Shown in pieces: positions 54,199 to 63,959 of a DNA stretch of 64,000 bases. The stretch is from positions 217,081-281,080 of the forward strand of contig NZ_JAPZVQ010000004.1 in the NCBI RefSeq assembly GCF_027622945.1, in the 5' to 3' direction. Position numbers and translations under genes: made by a program. How positions within the stretch are numbered: the stretch's first letter is position 1; each line of letters begins with the position of its first letter. Below the pieces are notes generated by a model. The model was given only the letters and a program-made list of their open reading frames with translations. It ran no database searches and was not told where the DNA came from. The stretch comes from Glycomyces lechevalierae (GTDB lineage Bacteria; Actinomycetota; Actinomycetes; Mycobacteriales; Micromonosporaceae).

Positions 54199-55461
54199 TC
54201 ATCCGGAGTACATGAGCACGATCGCCGCGCAAGCACCCGCTCCGGCGGTCACCAGCGGCACCCGCACCGACCGGGCGCGCTGCTCGCCGGGCTTCCCGGC
54301 GGCGCCCGCGCCGGTCCGGGGCGCGGTGGCGGCCACGATCAGCCACGGGCACAAGGCGATCCACCCGTACTCGGGCTGCTCAGGATTCGATCCGCTCAGC
54401 GGCGCGATCATGAGCGCCAGCACCGGGCCGATCATGAGCGGCCACGCCGAGCTCGACCCGAAGCGGCGCAGGCTCTCGATGATCGCCGGGCCGCACGCCA
54501 CGCACACGAGCGCGGGCATGAGCGCGAGCCACCACAGCTGCCCCGGGTGCGCCGCGATCTCTCCGATCGCCGCGTTGTAGGTGTCGACGAGCCCGTACGG
54601 CCACGAGTTCCCCAGGGCCGCTGCCAACCCCAGGACCGCCAGCGCCGCGGCGGCCGCGACGAGGATCTGCGACGAGCGGCGCCGGGCGAAGAAGATGGCA
54701 AGCAGCGAGACGGCGAACCACGCCGCCCCGTAGGAGAGCAGCGCCGCGATCCCGAGGAGGCCGCCCGCGGCGGCGGCGCCCCAGAACGCGTCCGAGCCGC
54801 GCACATGCCGTTCGGAGACCACTGCGCCGCAAGCGAGCACGGCCGCGCAGGCCGCCGCCGAGATCCCGTCGATGCCCAGCGTCATCCAGGCCGCCCACGG
54901 CCCGAGGATGAGCACCGGCGCGAGCGACCGCGCCGCGACGGGTCCGGCCACGGACTTGACCGCGACGATCGTCAGCGGCACCGCGAGGCACGAGATCGCG
55001 ATCACCGTGATCGCCAGGCCCGCCTGCGATCCGGTGTACGACACGAGGAGCGCGATCGCCTGGCGCGCACCGGCGGTCGCGGTCGTCATCGTCGTGGGGT
55101 CCACATTGGTGTGCAGTGCGCCGGACCAGGTGATCGACGCGAGGTAGGAGAGCACCAGCAGCGTGTTCCACGGCATCCGCGCAGCGGCGGGCCGCGACGC
55201 GACCGCCAGCACCGCGGCGGCCGTGAGCGGCGCGACGACCATGCCCGCGGTCACATGGAACTGGAGGTTCTGCGCCGGCCACCAGGGGAGTGTCGAGGGG
55301 CCGACCACTTCGGACGAGGTCTCGACCGCGACCGACGCGAGGGTCAGGGTCGCCACCAGCAGCGTGATCCAGATGGCGACGTCGCGCACGCGGCCATGGC
55401 GGTGCCGGGCCGGGGCGAGGGCGTCGACCTGGTCGGTGAGTGAGGTCTGCGGTGCGGTCAC
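54199..55461 (-). CDS. Polytopic membrane protein, unknown function
   Basis: 420 residues from GTG. About ten or eleven hydrophobic helices spread over the whole length, starting at WITLLVATLTLASVAVE near residue 30. Loops are short, with aromatic and Pro residues near helix ends (VGPSTLPWWPAQNLQFHVTAG). The pattern recalls glycosyltransferase-C or polymerase-like membrane proteins, but I cannot find the acidic loop motif that would support that, so no function is given. TAGTTT six bases before GTG on the minus strand hints at a leaderless message. It is divergent from the small HTH gene. Confidence 0.75.
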   Translation of the reverse strand: MTAPQTSLTDQVDALAPARHRHGRVRDVAIWITLLVATLTLASVAVETSSEVVGPSTLPWWPAQNLQFHVTAGMVVAPLTAAAVLAVASRPAAARMPWNTLLVLSYLASITWSGALHTNVDPTTMTTATAGARQAIALLVSYTGSQAGLAITVIAISCLAVPLTIVAVKSVAGPVAARSLAPVLILGPWAAWMTLGIDGISAAACAAVLACGAVVSERHVRGSDAFWGAAAAGGLLGIAALLSYGAAWFAVSLLAIFFARRRSSQILVAAAAALAVLGLAAALGNSWPYGLVDTYNAAIGEIAAHPGQLWWLALMPALVCVACGPAIIESLRRFGSSSAWPLMIGPVLALMIAPLSGSNPEQPEYGWIALCPWLIVAATAPRTGAGAAGKPGEQRARSVRVPLVTAGAGACAAIVLMYSG

Positions 55462-55565
55462 GTTACGAAACTATCGGGTATCCGACACAAGCGACCGCCG
55501 GGCGAGAAAACTCCGGCAAACTTCACAACGCACCTTCATTACCCTCCGTGCATAGGAAAGGACAC

Positions 55566-55832
55566 ATGGCACCAGAGGTTCCACCCCGCAGCAGTGGTGT
55601 TCCCGGCCTCCCCCCGGCCGAATCCACCAGGACCGACCCCAACCGGCAGGTCCGGGGCCCAGAGCGGCGCGAGCTCACCGAGTTCGTGAGCGCCGAGTAC
55701 GAGAAAGGCAGGAGCATCCGGGACATCGCCTCAACCATAGGGCGCTCGTACGGGTTCGTGCACCGGCTCCTCGCCGAGTCCGGCACGGAGCTGCGCACCC
55801 GGGGAGGCGCCCGCAAGGGCCCGCGGAAATAA
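55566..55832 (+). CDS. Small helix-turn-helix protein
   Basis: 88 residues from ATG with GGAAAGG about five bases upstream. A Pro-rich start is followed by one HTH: RELTEFVSAEYEKGRSIRDIASTIGRSYGFVHRLLAESGTELRTRGGA. The Hin/resolvase-like layout (IRDIASTIGRSYGFVHRLL) is shared by a small family conserved across actinomycetes, of unknown target. The basic tail ARKGPRK may add DNA contacts. It is alone on its strand, divergent from the membrane protein and 132 bases upstream of the ABC exporter gene. Confidence 0.82.
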   Translation: MAPEVPPRSSGVPGLPPAESTRTDPNRQVRGPERRELTEFVSAEYEKGRSIRDIASTIGRSYGFVHRLLAESGTELRTRGGARKGPRK

Positions 55833-55964
55833 CCGGGCCGGGCCGGGCGTTGACGGTGTCGACTAGAGCAGCTCGAAGCCCAAGCCCACCCGCTCCGCGC
55901 CCGCAAGGCGGCCGCGAGCGCAGCCGACGAACACGCTTGGGCACACCTGAACACAGGAGGCCCA

Positions 55965-57848
55965 GTGTCATCGATGGGACCGGCCGGATGGGAAGCCATG
56001 CGCTCCCTGCGGCGCGCCGACGACCTCAAAGGCGTCAAGCTCTCCGCCGGCGTGAAGCGCCGCATCCTCCGCTTCGCGCGGCCGTACCGGCGCGACATCG
56101 TGTTCTTCATCGCGCTCGTCACGCTCATCGCCGCTATCGGCGTCGCCACCCCGGTGCTCGCCGGTGACATCGTCAACGAGCTCACCGGCGCGAACGGCAC
56201 CCAGCGCGGGGTCGTCACCATCGCCGCGATCATCGCCGGCCTCGCCGCGGTCGAAGGCCTCCTCAACCTCGCCATGCGCTGGTACGGCGCGAAACTCGGC
56301 GAGGGCATCATCTTCGACCTGCGGCGGGTCGTGTTCGACCACGTCCAGTCGATGCCCGTGGCGTTCTTCACCCGCTCCCAGACCGGCGCGCTCGTCTCGC
56401 GCCTCAACAACGACGTGATGGGCGCGCAGCGCGCCTTCACGAGCACCCTCTCCGGGCTCGTCTCGAACGGCATCGCCGTCGCGCTCATCATCGGCGTCAT
56501 GTTCTTCCAGTCCTGGCAGATCACGCTGCTCTCGCTCGTGCTCGTCCCGGTGTTCCTGGTGCCCGCCAAGTGGGTCGGCCGCAAGCTCGCGGCGCTCACC
56601 AAGGAGAGCTTCGACCTGAACGCGGCCATGAACACGCAGATGGCCGAGCGGTTCAACGTCGGCGGCGCGATGCTCGTCAAGCTCTTTGGCCGCCCCGAGA
56701 CCGAGTCGACGGACTTCGCGGACAAGGCCGACCGGGTGCGCGGCATCGGCATCACCACCGCGATGTACGCCCGCACGTTCATCGTCGCCCTCACCCTCGT
56801 CGCCGGCCTCTCGCAGGCCCTCGCGTACGGCCTCGGCGGCGCGCTCGTCTTCGCCGGGCAGCTCAGCGCCGGCACCGTCGTCACCCTCGCGCTCCTGCTC
56901 ACCCGCCTGTACGGCCCGCTCACGGCCCTGTCGAACGTCCGCGTCGACGTCATGAGCGCCCTCGTGAGCTTCCAGCGCGTCTTCGAGGTGCTCGACCTCC
57001 AGCCCCTCATCCGCGAGAAGGACGACGCCCGCGACCTCCCCGTGGGCGCCGCCTCGATCGCCTTCCGCGACGTGCGCTTCCGCTACCCCACCGCCGACGA
57101 GGTCTCCCTCGCGAGCCTCGAGGACCTCGCCCGCCCCGACCGCTCCGACAACGGCCGCCAGATCCTCGACGGCGTCTCCTTCGAGGTCGCCCCAGGGGAA
57201 CTCGTGGCCCTCGTCGGCCACTCCGGCGGCGGCAAGACCACCACCGCGACCCTCGTGCCGCGCCTCTACGACGTCACCGAAGGCGCCGTCGAGGTCGGCG
57301 GCGTCGACGTGCGCGACCTCAAGGCCACCTCGCTCGCCGCCCACATCGGCATGGTCACCCAGGACGCGCACCTCTTCCACGACACCGTCCGGGAGAACCT
57401 CCGATACGCCCGCCCCAACGCGAGCGACGACGAGATCTGGGAGGCGCTCGACCGCGCCCAGATCGGCGACACCGTCCGCCGCCTCGAGTCCGGGCTCGGC
57501 ACCGTCGTCGGCGAACGCGGCTACCGCTTCTCCGGCGGCGAGAAGCAGCGCCTCGCGATCGCCCGCGTCCTCCTCAAGGCCCCGCCGATCGTCATCCTCG
57601 ACGAGGCCACCGCCCACCTCGACTCCGAATCCGAGGCCGCCGTCCAGCGCGCCCTCGACTCCGCCCTCGAAGGCCGCACCTCCCTCGTCATCGCCCACCG
57701 CCTCTCCACCGTGCGGCGGGCGGACAGGATCGTCGTCATCGAGGAAGGCAAGGTCGCCGAGTCCGGAACCCACGATCAGCTCGTCGACCGCGGCGGCCTG
57801 TACGCCGAGCTTTACAAGACCCAATTCGAGGGAGCCGGAGTACTGTAG
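55965..57848 (+). CDS. ABC exporter, fused membrane and ATPase domains
   Basis: 627 residues from GTG; AGGAGG lies four bases upstream (ATG 55974 is the alternative). Six helices (about 40-320), then an ATPase domain with Walker A GHSGGGKTTT, signature FSGGEKQRLAIARVLL, Walker B IVILDEATAHLD and the H-loop VIAHRLSTV. All catalytic elements are intact, so it may work as a homodimer. Drug or lipid export is usual for this class, but the substrate is unknown. It is upstream of the cold-shock gene on the same strand. Confidence 0.92.
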   Translation: MSSMGPAGWEAMRSLRRADDLKGVKLSAGVKRRILRFARPYRRDIVFFIALVTLIAAIGVATPVLAGDIVNELTGANGTQRGVVTIAAIIAGLAAVEGLLNLAMRWYGAKLGEGIIFDLRRVVFDHVQSMPVAFFTRSQTGALVSRLNNDVMGAQRAFTSTLSGLVSNGIAVALIIGVMFFQSWQITLLSLVLVPVFLVPAKWVGRKLAALTKESFDLNAAMNTQMAERFNVGGAMLVKLFGRPETESTDFADKADRVRGIGITTAMYARTFIVALTLVAGLSQALAYGLGGALVFAGQLSAGTVVTLALLLTRLYGPLTALSNVRVDVMSALVSFQRVFEVLDLQPLIREKDDARDLPVGAASIAFRDVRFRYPTADEVSLASLEDLARPDRSDNGRQILDGVSFEVAPGELVALVGHSGGGKTTTATLVPRLYDVTEGAVEVGGVDVRDLKATSLAAHIGMVTQDAHLFHDTVRENLRYARPNASDDEIWEALDRAQIGDTVRRLESGLGTVVGERGYRFSGGEKQRLAIARVLLKAPPIVILDEATAHLDSESEAAVQRALDSALEGRTSLVIAHRLSTVRRADRIVVIEEGKVAESGTHDQLVDRGGLYAELYKTQFEGAGVL

Positions 57849-57998
57849 GGTGCAGAAGCCGGTTCGGAGTATTCTTCGCCGAAGTGGTGAAAGGCCAGCA
57901 ATGGCAGCACAGACAGGCCTCGCCGCCGCAGGCCGCGCCGGGTTCCCGGCACGGCTGAACGGCGGGCCTGGAAATCAACATCGCAAGGAAACGTAGTA

Positions 57999-58202
57999 AT
58001 GGCGCAAGGCACTGTTAAGTGGTTCAACTCCGAAAAGGGCTTCGGCTTCATCCAGCCTGATGGCGAGGGTCCCGACATCTTCGTCCACTTCTCCGCCATC
58101 ACCGGCAGCGGCTACCGGTCGCTCGAGGAGAACCAGCGGGTCGAGTTCGACATCGAGCAGGGACAGAAGGGCCCGCAGGCCGCCAACCTGCGCGCACTCT
58201 AA
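57999..58202 (+). CDS. CspA-type cold-shock protein
   Basis: 67 residues. A single cold-shock domain binding single-stranded RNA and [15 protein letters not shown] (RNP1) and DIFVHFSAI (RNP2) are intact, with the conserved [19 protein letters not shown] end. ATG has AAGGAAA about nine bases upstream. The 150-base gap after the ABC gene contains a possible -10 (TATTCT near 57869), which would give a long leader, as in temperature-controlled csp mRNAs. A terminator hairpin follows. Confidence 0.96.
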   Translation: MAQGTVKWFNSEKGFGFIQPDGEGPDIFVHFSAITGSGYRSLEENQRVEFDIEQGQKGPQAANLRAL

Positions 58203-58213
58203 GCCGACTAGCC

Positions 58214-58250
58214 GAAGCCGCTGCCCTTCCAAGTGGAGGACAGCGGCTTC
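58214..58250 (+). terminator. Terminator after cold-shock gene
   Basis: 10-bp stem GAAGCCGCTG/CAGCGGCTTC (58214-58223 with 58241-58250); inner bases can pair further. Confidence 0.7.
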
Positions 58251-58321
58251 CGTCTACCCGGCGCCCCGCGACCACCGAAACCCGTTTGTGACCACCCCTC
58301 GCGGCACGGCACACTGTCCCG

Positions 58322-59344
58322 ATGGAAATCATCGAGTTCGACGCCGCCGACCCCGCCCTCGTCGACCAGGCCTTCGCCCTCCTCACCGCCGCCCACCGCG
58401 CGGACACCCCCGAGAACCCCGTCCCCGCCGAGCGCTTCTTCAAGACCCTCTTCACCCACGCCTTCCCCGGCCGCGAGAACCACTGGTACGGCTGCGTCGA
58501 GAACGGCGAGCTGCTCGGCCACGCCCGCCTCACCTTCTTCACCGACGAGAACCGCGAGCTCGCGATGCTCCGCTTCGGCGCGGTCCACCCCGACCACCGC
58601 GGCCGCGGCGTCGGCACCGCCCTCCTCGACCAGGTCGAACGCGCCAGCGCCGCGAACGGCCGCACCACCGTCCTCACCGGCGCCTCCGCGTACTGGGAAG
58701 GCGGCCCGGCCCGCGACGAGGCGTTCGCGCGCTTCCTCGAGGCCCGCGGCTTCGCCAAGGCCCTCACCACGGTCAACCGCCGCAGCCCCGTCGACCCGCT
58801 CGGCGCCGAACGCGAGACCGAGGCCTACGAGAAGGCGCTGGCCGCCGCCGGCGACGCCTACGAGGTGCGCCAATGGGTCGGGCCCGTCCCCGACGACCTC
58901 CTGAACACCATGTGCCGCATGGAGACCATGATCATCAACGAGATCCCCTTGGGGGAGATCGAGATGGAGGTCGAGCACATGACCCCCGAGAAGCTGCGCG
59001 CCCGCGAGGCCGTCTACGCCGCCGAAGGCCGCGTCATCGTCAACTCCGTCGCCCTCGACCCGAACGGCGAGATCGTCGCCTGGACCGAGGTCAGTGTGGA
59101 CGAAGGCGACTACCGCGACGCCCACCAGGGCATCACCATCGTCGACCCGGCCCACCGCGGCCACCGCCTCGGCCTGCTCCTCAAGCTCGCGAACCTCCGC
59201 CAGATCCGCGACCGGTTCCCGCACGTCGAGTACATCTGGACGGACAACGCCGACGTCAACGCCCCGATGATCGCCATCAACGAACTCCTCAACTACACCA
59301 CGGTCGACGCCAGCGTCGAATACCAGCTCAAGGTCGCCGCGTGA
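58322..59344 (+). CDS. Double-GNAT acetyltransferase, paralogue 1
   Basis: 340 residues from ATG. Two GNAT folds in tandem: the N-terminal half has the acetyl-CoA loop AVHPDHRGRGVGTALLDQ near 85-105, the C-terminal half [19 protein letters not shown] near 270-290 and [20 protein letters not shown]. The arrangement is that of mycothiol-synthase-like proteins, but the length and termini differ from MshD, so the acceptor is unknown. CACACT six bases before ATG suggests a leaderless message. The stop overlaps paralogue 2 by 4 bp. Confidence 0.87.
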   Translation: MEIIEFDAADPALVDQAFALLTAAHRADTPENPVPAERFFKTLFTHAFPGRENHWYGCVENGELLGHARLTFFTDENRELAMLRFGAVHPDHRGRGVGTALLDQVERASAANGRTTVLTGASAYWEGGPARDEAFARFLEARGFAKALTTVNRRSPVDPLGAERETEAYEKALAAAGDAYEVRQWVGPVPDDLLNTMCRMETMIINEIPLGEIEMEVEHMTPEKLRAREAVYAAEGRVIVNSVALDPNGEIVAWTEVSVDEGDYRDAHQGITIVDPAHRGHRLGLLLKLANLRQIRDRFPHVEYIWTDNADVNAPMIAINELLNYTTVDASVEYQLKVAA

Positions 59345-60363
59345 CCTTCGAGATCCGCCGCGTCGACCCCGCCGACGAAGTGACCCTGCGGCAGGTCCAC
59401 GGCCTCTTCGAGGCGGTGCGCGCCACCGAGACCCCGGAGATCGCGCCCACCCCCGAAGCGCATTACGCCGGGGCCCTCCAGCACCCGAAGCCGAACTCCG
59501 AGGAGCGCTGCCACGTCGCGGTCGAGGACGGCACCGTACTCGGGCAGACCTGGATCTACCTGCCGCACAAGGAGAACACGCATTACGCCGAGGCCGAGCT
59601 GGCCGTCCACCCGGACCACCGCCGCCGCGGCGCGGGCACCGCCCTCCTCGACCACCTCCTGCAACTCGCGAAGGAGGAGAAGCGCAGCGAACTCGTCGTC
59701 ATGGCCCGCACCACGTTCGCGGGCGGCCCCGACCGGCCCGACACCGGAGCGAGATTCCTTGAGCGGCACGGCTTCACACCCGCGCTCACCGAGGTCGCCC
59801 GCTGCCTCCGGCTCGACGACCTCGACGCCGAAGCGGAACAACGCCTCTGGGACGAGTCCATCGGGTTCGCCGCCGACTACGAACTCGTCTCGTGGATCGG
59901 CCGCTGCCCCGAGCAGTACGTCGAAGGGCTCGGCCGCATCGACTCCCGGATCTTCGCCGAGATCCCCCTCGGGGACCTCGACCTGCGCCCCCGCACGATC
60001 GACGCCGACTTCGTGCGCGCCCGCGAGGCCCAAGCCGAAGCCCAGGACCACCTCCTCATCCGCACCATCGCCGTCCACCGCGCCACCGGCGAGGTCGCCG
60101 CCAACACGCTCATCTACGCCCACGCGGGCCAGAGCCACGCCGACCAGGCCATCACCATCGTCGACCCGGCCCACCGCGGCCACCGCCTCGGCCTGCTCGC
60201 CAAGCTCGCGAACCTCCGGCAGGTGCGCGAGCACCACGACCACGTCACCGCCATCTGGACCGGCAACGCCGACACGAACGCCAACATGGTCGCCATCAAC
60301 GACCGGCTCGGCTTCCGCCCCGTCGACGCCCGCGTCTCCTACAAGCGCCTCATCGCGCTCTAG
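59341..60363 (+). CDS. Double-GNAT acetyltransferase, paralogue 2
   Basis: 340 residues from GTG overlapping the previous stop. Same two-domain layout: AVHPDHRRRGAGTALLDHLL in the first half, [19 protein letters not shown] and WTGNADTNANMVAINDRLGF in the second. Residues 165-215 (DESIGFAADYELVSWIGRCPEQYVEG...AEIPLGDL) align with the same linker in paralogues 1 and 3. Translationally coupled to paralogue 1. An 11-bp terminator follows. Confidence 0.86.
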   Translation: MTFEIRRVDPADEVTLRQVHGLFEAVRATETPEIAPTPEAHYAGALQHPKPNSEERCHVAVEDGTVLGQTWIYLPHKENTHYAEAELAVHPDHRRRGAGTALLDHLLQLAKEEKRSELVVMARTTFAGGPDRPDTGARFLERHGFTPALTEVARCLRLDDLDAEAEQRLWDESIGFAADYELVSWIGRCPEQYVEGLGRIDSRIFAEIPLGDLDLRPRTIDADFVRAREAQAEAQDHLLIRTIAVHRATGEVAANTLIYAHAGQSHADQAITIVDPAHRGHRLGLLAKLANLRQVREHHDHVTAIWTGNADTNANMVAINDRLGFRPVDARVSYKRLIAL

Positions 60364-60368
60364 CGATT

Positions 60369-60394
60369 CCGGGCCGGGCGCGAGCCCGGCCCGG
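60369..60394 (+). terminator. Terminator after GNAT pair
   Basis: Perfect 11-bp stem, 60369-60379 with 60384-60394, loop GCGA, five bases after the stop. It separates paralogue 3 from the first two. Confidence 0.75.
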
Positions 60395-60523
60395 ATCCCC
60401 CAGCACCCCAACGGTTCCGGCGAATCGGACATACTCGCGCCGCATCGACGCCTGATCAGCCGGGCAATGTCCGAAATCGAAATTCGATTGCCCGGTGTCG
60501 TCCCCACTCACCACACTGGCGTT

Positions 60524-61549
60524 ATGGAAATCATCGAACTCGATCCCGCTGACGGCGACCTCGTCTCCGGCGCATACGACGTCATGGTCGCCTCCCACAA
60601 GGCCGACCATCCCGAGAACCCCGCCCCGCACCGCGGCAGCTTCGTCGCCGGCCTGAGCTACCCGCCGCCCGACCAGGACGAGGCGCATTTCGTCGCCGTC
60701 GAGGACGGCCGAGTCGTCGCCACCATGGGCATCGGCCTCCCCAACCGCTCCAACCTGCACTTCGGCTGGGCCTGGGGCAGCGTCCACCCCGAGCACCGCC
60801 GCAAGGGCATCGGCTCGGCGCTCCTGGAGCACTTCATCGCGTACGCGCGCGAGCACGGCCGCACCGAACTCACCCTCGACACCCATATGGCCTGGGAGAA
60901 CGGTGTCGAACGGGCCAAGGCCGGCCGGTCGTTCCTCGAGAAGCACGGCTTCAAGCTCGCGCTCACCACGATCAACCGCAGTTGCGCCGTGGACGCCCTC
61001 GCCGCCGACACCGAGCAGGCCCTGCTCGACAAGGCCCGCGCCGCCGCCGGCGACGACTACGAGATCATCTCCTGGATCGGGCGCACCCCCGAAGAACTCG
61101 TCGAGACGATGGCCCGCATCGACTCCACGATCCTCGCGGAGGTCCCCCTCGGCGACCTCGAGCTCGAACCCGAGACCATCGACGCGGAACTCAAGCGCGC
61201 CAAGCAGGACCGCACCGAGGCCATGGGCCTCAAGGTCGTCCAGACCGTCGCCCGGTACCGCGGCTCCGGCGAGGTCGTCGCCAACACGTGCGTGTTCCTT
61301 CACGACGACGGCGAGTTCCCGGACGCCTACCAGGGCATCACGATCGTCGACAAGGACCACCGCGGCCACCGCCTCGGCCTCCTCCTCAAGCTCGAGAACC
61401 TGCGGCTCCTGCGCGAGAACTTCCCGCACCTCCGTGCCATCTGGACGGACAACGCCGACGTCAACGCCCCGATGATCGACATCAACGTCACCCTCGGATA
61501 CGAGATCGTCGACGCCAACGGCGAATTCCTGCGCAAGTTCGAGGCCTGA
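60524..61549 (+). CDS. Double-GNAT acetyltransferase, paralogue 3
   Basis: 341 residues from ATG. It begins [10 protein letters not shown], as paralogue 1 begins MEIIEFDAAD, which fixes the start; the in-frame ATG at 60467 is less likely. Acetyl-CoA loop [19 protein letters not shown] in the first half, [19 protein letters not shown] and [20 protein letters not shown] in the second. CACACT six bases before ATG matches the position seen in paralogue 1, so the promoter was duplicated with the gene. Acceptor unknown. Confidence 0.87.
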   Translation: MEIIELDPADGDLVSGAYDVMVASHKADHPENPAPHRGSFVAGLSYPPPDQDEAHFVAVEDGRVVATMGIGLPNRSNLHFGWAWGSVHPEHRRKGIGSALLEHFIAYAREHGRTELTLDTHMAWENGVERAKAGRSFLEKHGFKLALTTINRSCAVDALAADTEQALLDKARAAAGDDYEIISWIGRTPEELVETMARIDSTILAEVPLGDLELEPETIDAELKRAKQDRTEAMGLKVVQTVARYRGSGEVVANTCVFLHDDGEFPDAYQGITIVDKDHRGHRLGLLLKLENLRLLRENFPHLRAIWTDNADVNAPMIDINVTLGYEIVDANGEFLRKFEA

Positions 61550-61558
61550 CCCGGCGGT

Positions 61559-61581
61559 GCCGCGTCTCCCGAGGACGCGGC
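61559..61581 (+). terminator. Terminator after GNAT paralogue 3
   Basis: Perfect 8-bp stem GCCGCGTC/GACGCGGC, seven-base loop, nine bases after the stop. Confidence 0.65.
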
Positions 61582-61605
61582 CTCGAAATGGTGTCTCTAG
61601 GCACA

Positions 61606-61645
61606 AGCCGACCGTGGAGGTGGCGAGCCCCCGCCACGGTCGGCT
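61606..61645 (+). terminator. Second hairpin before the helicase gene
   Basis: 12-bp stem 61606-61617 with 61634-61645, larger inner loop with more pairing, followed by ATTGTCATT. Either a backup terminator or part of the helicase leader. The 127 bases from here to the helicase start hold no gene. Confidence 0.6.
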
Positions 61646-61772
61646 ATTGTCATTAGCTGGCCCTCTTTGTGGCCCGATCAGGCGCGTCCCGCCCTATCAC
61701 CGTCGGCTCATGGTGAACCAAATCTCCGCGGAACGTGCGTCACTACGAAGTCGTTCTCGCGGAAGGCGAACC

Positions 61773-63893
61773 ATGACCCTTGACAAAACTGTGCCGAATG
61801 CTGCCATCAGTGAATCCGACACAGCTCTCGAAACTCTTGAAACCCCCGAAACCGCCCCGGAGACCTCCGGCGCGGAAGCGGCCGTGACCGAGGCCCCCGC
61901 CACGGTTGAGACCGCTGCCGAGGCCGCTCCGGCCGAGGCCACCGAAACCGTTGCGGCGGAAGCGACTCCCGCTGAGGAGTTCACCGTCGAGACCGACGAG
62001 GTCCCGGTCTACACCGGCCCGTCCTTCGACGAACTCGGCCTGCCCGAGAAGATCACCGCCGCGCTGGCCGAGCAGGGCATCGTGACGCCCTTCCCGATCC
62101 AGGCCGCGACGATTCCGGACGCCCTCGCCGGGCGCGACATCCTCGGCCGCGGCCAGACCGGCTCGGGCAAGACCCTGGCCTTCGGCCTGCCGACCCTGGC
62201 GCGCCTCGCCGCCGGCGGCCGCACCCGCGCCAAGCGCCCCCGTGCGATCATCCTGACCCCGACCCGCGAGCTGGCGATCCAGGTCGCCGAGTCGCTGCAG
62301 ACCTTCGGCGACGCCGTCGGCATCGACATGAAGGTCGTCTGCGGCGGCACCGCGTTCAACCGCCAGATCGACGCGCTCCGCGCCGGGGTCGACATGCTCG
62401 TCGCCACCCCGGGCCGCCTGCGCGACCTGATCCGCCGCGGCGAGTGCTCGCTCGAGGACATCGAGCTGGCGATCCTCGACGAGGCCGACCAGATGGCCGA
62501 CATGGGCTTCCTGCCCGAGGTCGAGGAGCTGTTCGACATGCTCCCCGTCGGCGGCCAGCGCATGCTCTTCTCCGCCACGCTGGAGAAGGAGATCGACGTC
62601 CTGGTGCGCAAGTACCTGCAGGACCCGGTCACCCACTCGGTCGACCCGTCGGCCGGCTCGGTCACCACCATGACCCACCACCTGCTGCTCATCGGCCCGC
62701 GCGACAAGGCCACGATGACGGCCGCCGTCGCCGCCCGCCCGGGTCTGACGATGGTGTTCGTCCGCACGCAGCTCGCCGTCGACCGGATCGCCGAGGAACT
62801 GCGCGAGCAGGGCGTCAAGGCCGAGGGCCTGCACGGCGGCATGTCGCAGGTCGACCGCTCCAAGGTCCTCGACCGCTTCAAGAACGGGCGCCTCGACGCC
62901 CTCGTCTGCACCGACGTCGCGGCCCGCGGCATCCACGTGGACGGCGTCGACATGGTCCTCCACGTCGACCCGCCGAAGACCCACAAGGACTACCTGCACC
63001 GCGCCGGGCGCACCGCCCGCGCCGGCCAGTCCGGACACGTCGCGACCCTGGTGCTGCCGCACCAGAACCGCAGCATGTTCAGCCTGATCGAGCGTGCGGG
63101 CGTGGAGGCCCAGCGCCACTACGTGAACGACAACTTCGACCCCGAGCTGACCGCGCTCATGGGCGCCCGCAACTTCACCGACCTCCGGGCGGTGGCGGCG
63201 GACCACCAGGCCTCGCAGAACGACGCCGAGGCCGCGCGCCTCGAGCAGCAGATCCAGCGCCTGAAGGAGGACGCCGAGGGCCTGCGCGCCCAGGCGGCCC
63301 GTCTGCGTGAGCAGGCCGAGCGCGAGATCCTCGACCCGCCGAAGCGCCGCGACCGCGATGACCGCGGCCCGCGCCGCGAGCGTGACGACCGCAGCGGCGG
63401 CGAGCGCCGTGGCGGCGGCTACCGCGGCCAGGGCGGCGACCGTGGCGGCTACCGCGGCAACCGCGAGGGCGGCTCGGGCGGCGGCTACCGCGGCAACCGT
63501 GAAGGCGGTTCCGGTGGCGGCTACCAGGGCAACCGCGACGGCGGCGGCTACCGCGGCAACCGCGAGGGCGGTTCCGGCGGTGGTTACCAGGGCAACCGCG
63601 ACGGCGGCGGCTACCGCGGCAACCGCGAAGGCGGGGGCTACAGCGGTGGCGGCGAGCGTCGCAGCTACGGCGACCGCGACAACCGCGGCGGTGGCTTCCG
63701 CGGCGGCGACAGCCGCAGCGGCGGTTACAGCGGTGGCGGCGAGCGCCGCAGCTACGGCGACCGCGACAACCGCGGTGGCGGCGGCTTCCGCAGCGACGAC
63801 CGCGGCAGCCGCAGCGGTTTCCGCGGCGACGACCGGGGCAGCCGTGAAGGCGGCGGCTTCCGCGGCGACCGCGAGCGTCGCAACCGCTGGTAA
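61773..63893 (+). CDS. DEAD-box RNA helicase with Gly/Arg-rich tail
   Basis: 706 residues from ATG, with GGAAGG six bases upstream. An acidic Ala/Glu/Thr-rich start (1-75) precedes the helicase core: Q-motif [27 protein letters not shown], motif [22 protein letters not shown], and in the second RecA domain [12 protein letters not shown] and [11 protein letters not shown] coiled-coil stretch (about 475-515) leads to about 160 residues of Arg, Asp and Gly, with repeats of [10 protein letters not shown] and [18 protein letters not shown]. Such tails bind RNA. Bacterial members act in ribosome assembly and mRNA decay, often in the cold; a cold-shock gene lies nearby. Confidence 0.95.
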   Translation: MTLDKTVPNAAISESDTALETLETPETAPETSGAEAAVTEAPATVETAAEAAPAEATETVAAEATPAEEFTVETDEVPVYTGPSFDELGLPEKITAALAEQGIVTPFPIQAATIPDALAGRDILGRGQTGSGKTLAFGLPTLARLAAGGRTRAKRPRAIILTPTRELAIQVAESLQTFGDAVGIDMKVVCGGTAFNRQIDALRAGVDMLVATPGRLRDLIRRGECSLEDIELAILDEADQMADMGFLPEVEELFDMLPVGGQRMLFSATLEKEIDVLVRKYLQDPVTHSVDPSAGSVTTMTHHLLLIGPRDKATMTAAVAARPGLTMVFVRTQLAVDRIAEELREQGVKAEGLHGGMSQVDRSKVLDRFKNGRLDALVCTDVAARGIHVDGVDMVLHVDPPKTHKDYLHRAGRTARAGQSGHVATLVLPHQNRSMFSLIERAGVEAQRHYVNDNFDPELTALMGARNFTDLRAVAADHQASQNDAEAARLEQQIQRLKEDAEGLRAQAARLREQAEREILDPPKRRDRDDRGPRRERDDRSGGERRGGGYRGQGGDRGGYRGNREGGSGGGYRGNREGGSGGGYQGNRDGGGYRGNREGGSGGGYQGNRDGGGYRGNREGGGYSGGGERRSYGDRDNRGGGFRGGDSRSGGYSGGGERRSYGDRDNRGGGGFRSDDRGSRSGFRGDDRGSREGGGFRGDRERRNRW
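63410..63890 (+). repeat. Tandem repeats coding for the helicase RGG-like tail
   Basis: Units of about 27-39 bases coding for [13 protein letters not shown] or GGYQGNRDG recur at least six times (63410-63645). A longer unit coding [18 protein letters not shown] then appears twice (63640-63785). The near-identity of neighbouring units suggests recent expansion or gene conversion and likely length variation among strains. Confidence 0.75.
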
Positions 63894-63926
63894 GCACTGA
63901 ACCGCCGGTCAGCACTGACTGAAGAA

Positions 63927-63959
63927 GCGGCCCTGGGGAACTCGGTTCCCCAGGGCCGC
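63927..63959 (+). terminator. Terminator after helicase gene
   Basis: Perfect 15-bp stem, 63927-63941 with 63945-63959, loop TCG. The remaining 41 bases to the window end show nothing further. Confidence 0.8.

Noticed and set aside
63410..63890. Repeat array at the window end as CRISPR
   Set aside because: The repeats are in frame, code for a Gly/Arg tail of a helicase and have no unique spacers.
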